Origin: Bradyrhizobium sp. CCBAU 51765
Lineage (GTDB): Bacteria > Pseudomonadota > Alphaproteobacteria > Rhizobiales > Xanthobacteraceae
Assembly: GCF_015291725.1 (NCBI RefSeq)
Contig: NZ_CP030038.1
Span: forward strand, 6,499,001-6,563,000
DNA length: 64,000 bases
Direction: 5' to 3'
The notes beneath the pieces were generated by a model, which did not search any database, was not told the origin of the DNA, and saw only the letters and a program-made list of their open reading frames with translations. The translations under genes were made by a program, and so were the position numbers. Positions 61,617 through 64,000 of this stretch are shown in pieces (the stretch's first letter is position 1; every line of letters starts with the position of its first letter).

Positions 61617-62233
61617 ATCAACATTCCATAGCTATTGCACCGCAGCAGTGTGTATCAGGTCTCGCGCATGTTCAATCTTCGCGATCGCGGACTCGCGCTC
61701 GATGCATGCTGATCGACGATACTTTCAATGCTCGCAGATCATTCCGACATGCGAGCGCCAACTTCACGCCACTTTTTGTTCGAGGCGCGCATGCTTCGGG
61801 CGCAAATTTCATGAGCCGTGATGATTGCGAGCATTTGCGTGGAAAGTGTGCGCGAAATTCGGCGCTGTTGCGGTAGGGCGCAGCGACATTGATCCCGGAT
61901 CTCTTCGCGTGCAGATGTCGCATATGTCGCGCCGATATTTTTCGGCAGGAAGGGAACAATGTCCGCGCATGGCGCTTGTGTCGGTTTTGCGACGCGTGTT
62001 TGCGGCGCCTTGACGGACGAACGCCTCATTTGTTTTCACGTTGCAACATTCCTGGGCGCAAGCATGCCGATCTCGCAGGCATTGCATCTCCCGCTTTTGC
62101 AACCGATCGGAAGCAGCTAACGCATTCGTTGTGGACGATCGTTGTATCGAGCTTTTGCGCCGCACAAAAATTGACACAGTTGACTGGCAAGTTTCGTGTG
62201 TTCTCCTACTGCAACAGGGACGAAGGGACACGG
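61617..62233. other. 617-bp intergenic region between divergent polysaccharide units
   Basis: No credible gene was found: the short open stretches lack ribosome-binding sites and family features. The DNA contains A/T-richer patches (GCCACTTTTTGTTCGAGG, CATTTGTTTTCACG) and is the likely site of both divergent promoters. No convincing operator palindrome was identified by eye. Confidence 0.5.
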
Positions 62234-62794
62234 ATGGGCTGCGGAGCAACACGTCGTCACATGAAGCTGGGATGGCTCCCGATCGCCTCTGCCCTGATTC
62301 TCATCAGCGTCGATGCTTGCCATGCGCAGTGCGTCGAATTCTCGGACCGCGCCTCGCAGCTCGAACTCGACACCTTCGTCAAGTCGCCCTCCTCGCTGCT
62401 GGAGCGGCTGCGCAATGACAAGGAGAAGTTGCGATATCGGCTCTCTGCCTATCTCGTGACGGATCCATCGGTGTTGCCGTCCGTGCAAACGCTCATCTCA
62501 GCATCGGCTTCAGCCGATCGGTCAGCCATCGGCGCCGCGCTGCGGATAGCGGAAGGCCGGTGCACGTCGACGAAGCCTGACGCGGCGCGCAAGATCAAGG
62601 ATTTTGCACAGCGGATCGGAGATCTCAACGTGCAAGCAGGCTATTCCGCGGCGGGAGAGGACAACTCCGGCGCCCCGCTGGCCCAATCGCAAGGCAAGGG
62701 GCTTGCGCAGCCGCGCCGAGGCGGAGCCCTGCTCGACGGCGAATGGAGGACCAAGCTGGCCGACCCGTTCAAACCCGTCCCCATTCCGAATTGA
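62234..62794 (+). CDS. exported protein of unknown function upstream of the Wzz/GumC gene
   Basis: A 186-residue protein. A signal peptide covers about residues 1-31 (KLGWLPIASALILISVDACH), then CHAQCVEFSDRASQLELDTF. A helical middle follows (LLERLRNDKEKLRYRLSAYL) and a Gly/Ala/Pro-rich C-terminal third ending DPFKPVPIPN. ATG 62234 has AAGGGA before it; ATG 62261 is an alternative. The cysteines near the cleavage point could form a disulfide. It is 31 bp before the chain-length gene and probably co-transcribed with it. No family was recognised. Confidence 0.75.
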   Translation: MGCGATRRHMKLGWLPIASALILISVDACHAQCVEFSDRASQLELDTFVKSPSSLLERLRNDKEKLRYRLSAYLVTDPSVLPSVQTLISASASADRSAIGAALRIAEGRCTSTKPDAARKIKDFAQRIGDLNVQAGYSAAGEDNSGAPLAQSQGKGLAQPRRGGALLDGEWRTKLADPFKPVPIPN

Positions 62795-62825
62795 TCAGCG
62801 ATCGTCAAAGGCAGCGAATTCACAG

Positions 62826-64000
62826 ATGTATCAGCCTAGAGAGCACTTTCAGTCGGGCCACCGCTTCGGCATCGAGTTCGGCGGAGCGGTCCTCAGCTTC
62901 GAGCGCGTGACCGATGTGCTGCGCCGCCAGTGGCCGATCATCGCGGTGTGCGTCGGAGTTTCGCTGGCCCTGGTGATCGTGTACCTGGCCACGGCGCAAC
63001 CGATGTATACGGCGAATGCCCGCATCATGATGGATACGCGTCAGGCGCAGGTGCTGGACAAGGACAGCAACGCCAGCAGCGCTCTGATCGATACCGGCTA
63101 TGTCGACAGCCAGGTCGAAATCATCAACTCGGACGACCTGATTCTGTCCGTTGTCCGTCGCCTGAAGCTGACGGAGGATCCGGAGTTCAATGGTTCGAGT
63201 CCAGGCCTCCTCTCCCTCATCATCGGCAAGGCCACGTCGATATTCAGCTCCCGCGAGCCCGCGTCCCAGGAACGAATCGAACATGCCGTGGTCGGGCAGG
63301 TTCAGAAGAACCTGCGAACGGAGCGCGTCCTCGCCACATATGTCCTGTCGCTGAACTATCGCTCGCGGAGCCCCGACAAGGCCGCCAAGATCGCCAATGC
63401 CATCGCCAATGCCTACCTTGTCGGCGCCCTCGAAGCCAAATATCAGTCCACCAAGCGGGCAACCGAGTGGCTTCAGCAGCGCAGCCTCGAGCTGAGCGAG
63501 CAGGCGACGGCCAGCGACCGCGCCGTGCAGACCTTCAAGGCCGAGCACAACATCGTCGGTACCAGCCGCGGCCTGATGTCCGAGCAGCAATTGTCGGATC
63601 TGAATACGCAGCTGGTTCAAGCGCGGGCTGCGACCGCCGAGGCCAAGGCCCGGCTCGACCGGATCGACGCGATCTCCGATCAGGATCTCGCCCAGCCGAC
63701 GGTGACGGACGCTCTCAACAACGCGGTGATTACCCGCCTCCGCGCCCAATATCTCGACCTCCAGGCCCAGTATGCCGACTGGTCCAAGCGCTACGGCAAG
63801 ACTCACCTTGCAGCGGTCAATCTGGCCAACAAGATGGAGGAACTGCGCAAGAACATCGCCGATGAGCTGCGTCGGATCGGCGACGCTTATCGCAGCGACT
63901 ACGAGATCGCAAAGAGCCGCGAGGCCTCGCTCGAGAAGAACGTGAAGGAGCTCGTTGCCCAGGCGGGTCACACCGGCCAGGCCGAAGTCAAGCTGCGCGA
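62826..64000 (+). CDS. Wzz/GumC-type exopolysaccharide chain-length/export protein (3' end cut by window edge)
   Basis: The visible 391 residues begin MYQPREHFQSGHRFGIEFGG. A cytoplasmic stretch is followed by a first membrane helix (WPIIAVCVGVSLALVIVYLA), then the Wzz domain with TANARIMMDTRQAQVLDKDS and VDSQVEIINSDDLILSVVRR. A long coiled coil follows from about residue 200, with GNVD-type GumC spacing (QQLSDLNTQLVQARAATAEA). It is a periplasmic polysaccharide co-polymerase that sets chain length and contacts the export channel. Whether a BY-kinase domain is fused at the C-terminus cannot be seen, as the gene runs off base 64000. Confidence 0.92.
   Translation, partial: MYQPREHFQSGHRFGIEFGGAVLSFERVTDVLRRQWPIIAVCVGVSLALVIVYLATAQPMYTANARIMMDTRQAQVLDKDSNASSALIDTGYVDSQVEIINSDDLILSVVRRLKLTEDPEFNGSSPGLLSLIIGKATSIFSSREPASQERIEHAVVGQVQKNLRTERVLATYVLSLNYRSRSPDKAAKIANAIANAYLVGALEAKYQSTKRATEWLQQRSLELSEQATASDRAVQTFKAEHNIVGTSRGLMSEQQLSDLNTQLVQARAATAEAKARLDRIDAISDQDLAQPTVTDALNNAVITRLRAQYLDLQAQYADWSKRYGKTHLAAVNLANKMEELRKNIADELRRIGDAYRSDYEIAKSREASLEKNVKELVAQAGHTGQAEVKLR

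Noticed and set aside
61739..62252. Several overlapping short frames in the 617-bp gap
   Set aside because: They overlap each other on both strands and have no family features or ribosome-binding sites.

Overview
The window looks like chromosomal DNA of an alphaproteobacterium, most likely Bradyrhizobium or a close relative in the Nitrobacteraceae. This is inferred from the high GC content, the protein types, and the many short intergenic palindromic repeats that are common in those genomes. No rRNA, tRNA, CRISPR array, transposase or phage gene was seen. Most of the DNA is protein coding. Two genes are cut by the window edges: a TetR regulator at base 1 and a Wzz/GumC-type chain-length protein at base 64000.

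Bases 1-40661 are mostly housekeeping and accessory functions in small transcription units. In order they are: an RND efflux operon (adaptor, permease, TetR) with a palindromic operator; an MFS transporter; a LacI regulator divergent from a DUF1932 dehydrogenase, with two matching operators; a YcaQ-type DNA glycosylase; an OmpA-like protein behind a perfect CRP-like site; a PMT-family glycosyltransferase; a FecR-domain protein paired with an outer-membrane barrel; two VOC proteins, a cupin, a CsbD protein and an FKBP isomerase; gamma-glutamyltransferase; trhO-slyX; a diguanylate cyclase; hemE; a divergent hemC downstream of a GMC oxidoreductase; two TetR units with visible operators; a GGDEF-EAL protein; a Rieske oxygenase / GntR / VanB-like reductase operon; phosphoglucomutase; a lytic transglycosylase; a metallo-beta-lactamase-fold protein; and an aldose epimerase.

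From 40824 to the right edge the window is a polysaccharide biosynthesis and export island. It holds four GT4-type glycosyltransferases, two flippase-like proteins, a pyruvyl transferase, a polymerase/ligase-like membrane protein, four acyltransferase-3 proteins, two clan GH-A glycosidases and the start of a Wzz/GumC protein. Phosphoglucomutase at 36182 may feed it with glucose-1-phosphate. The likely logic is synthesis on a lipid carrier, flipping, decoration by acyl and pyruvyl groups, polymerisation and export. One glycosidase could trim polymer in the periplasm and the other outside the cell. No initiating sugar-phosphate transferase or outer-membrane export channel is visible, so the locus probably continues past base 64000.

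The most striking object is the 1302-residue protein at 47993-51901. It has an N-terminal glycosidase-like domain with both candidate catalytic glutamates, a body of four tandem 166-residue repeats with an exact 498-bp period, and a C-terminus resembling RTX / type I secreted proteins.
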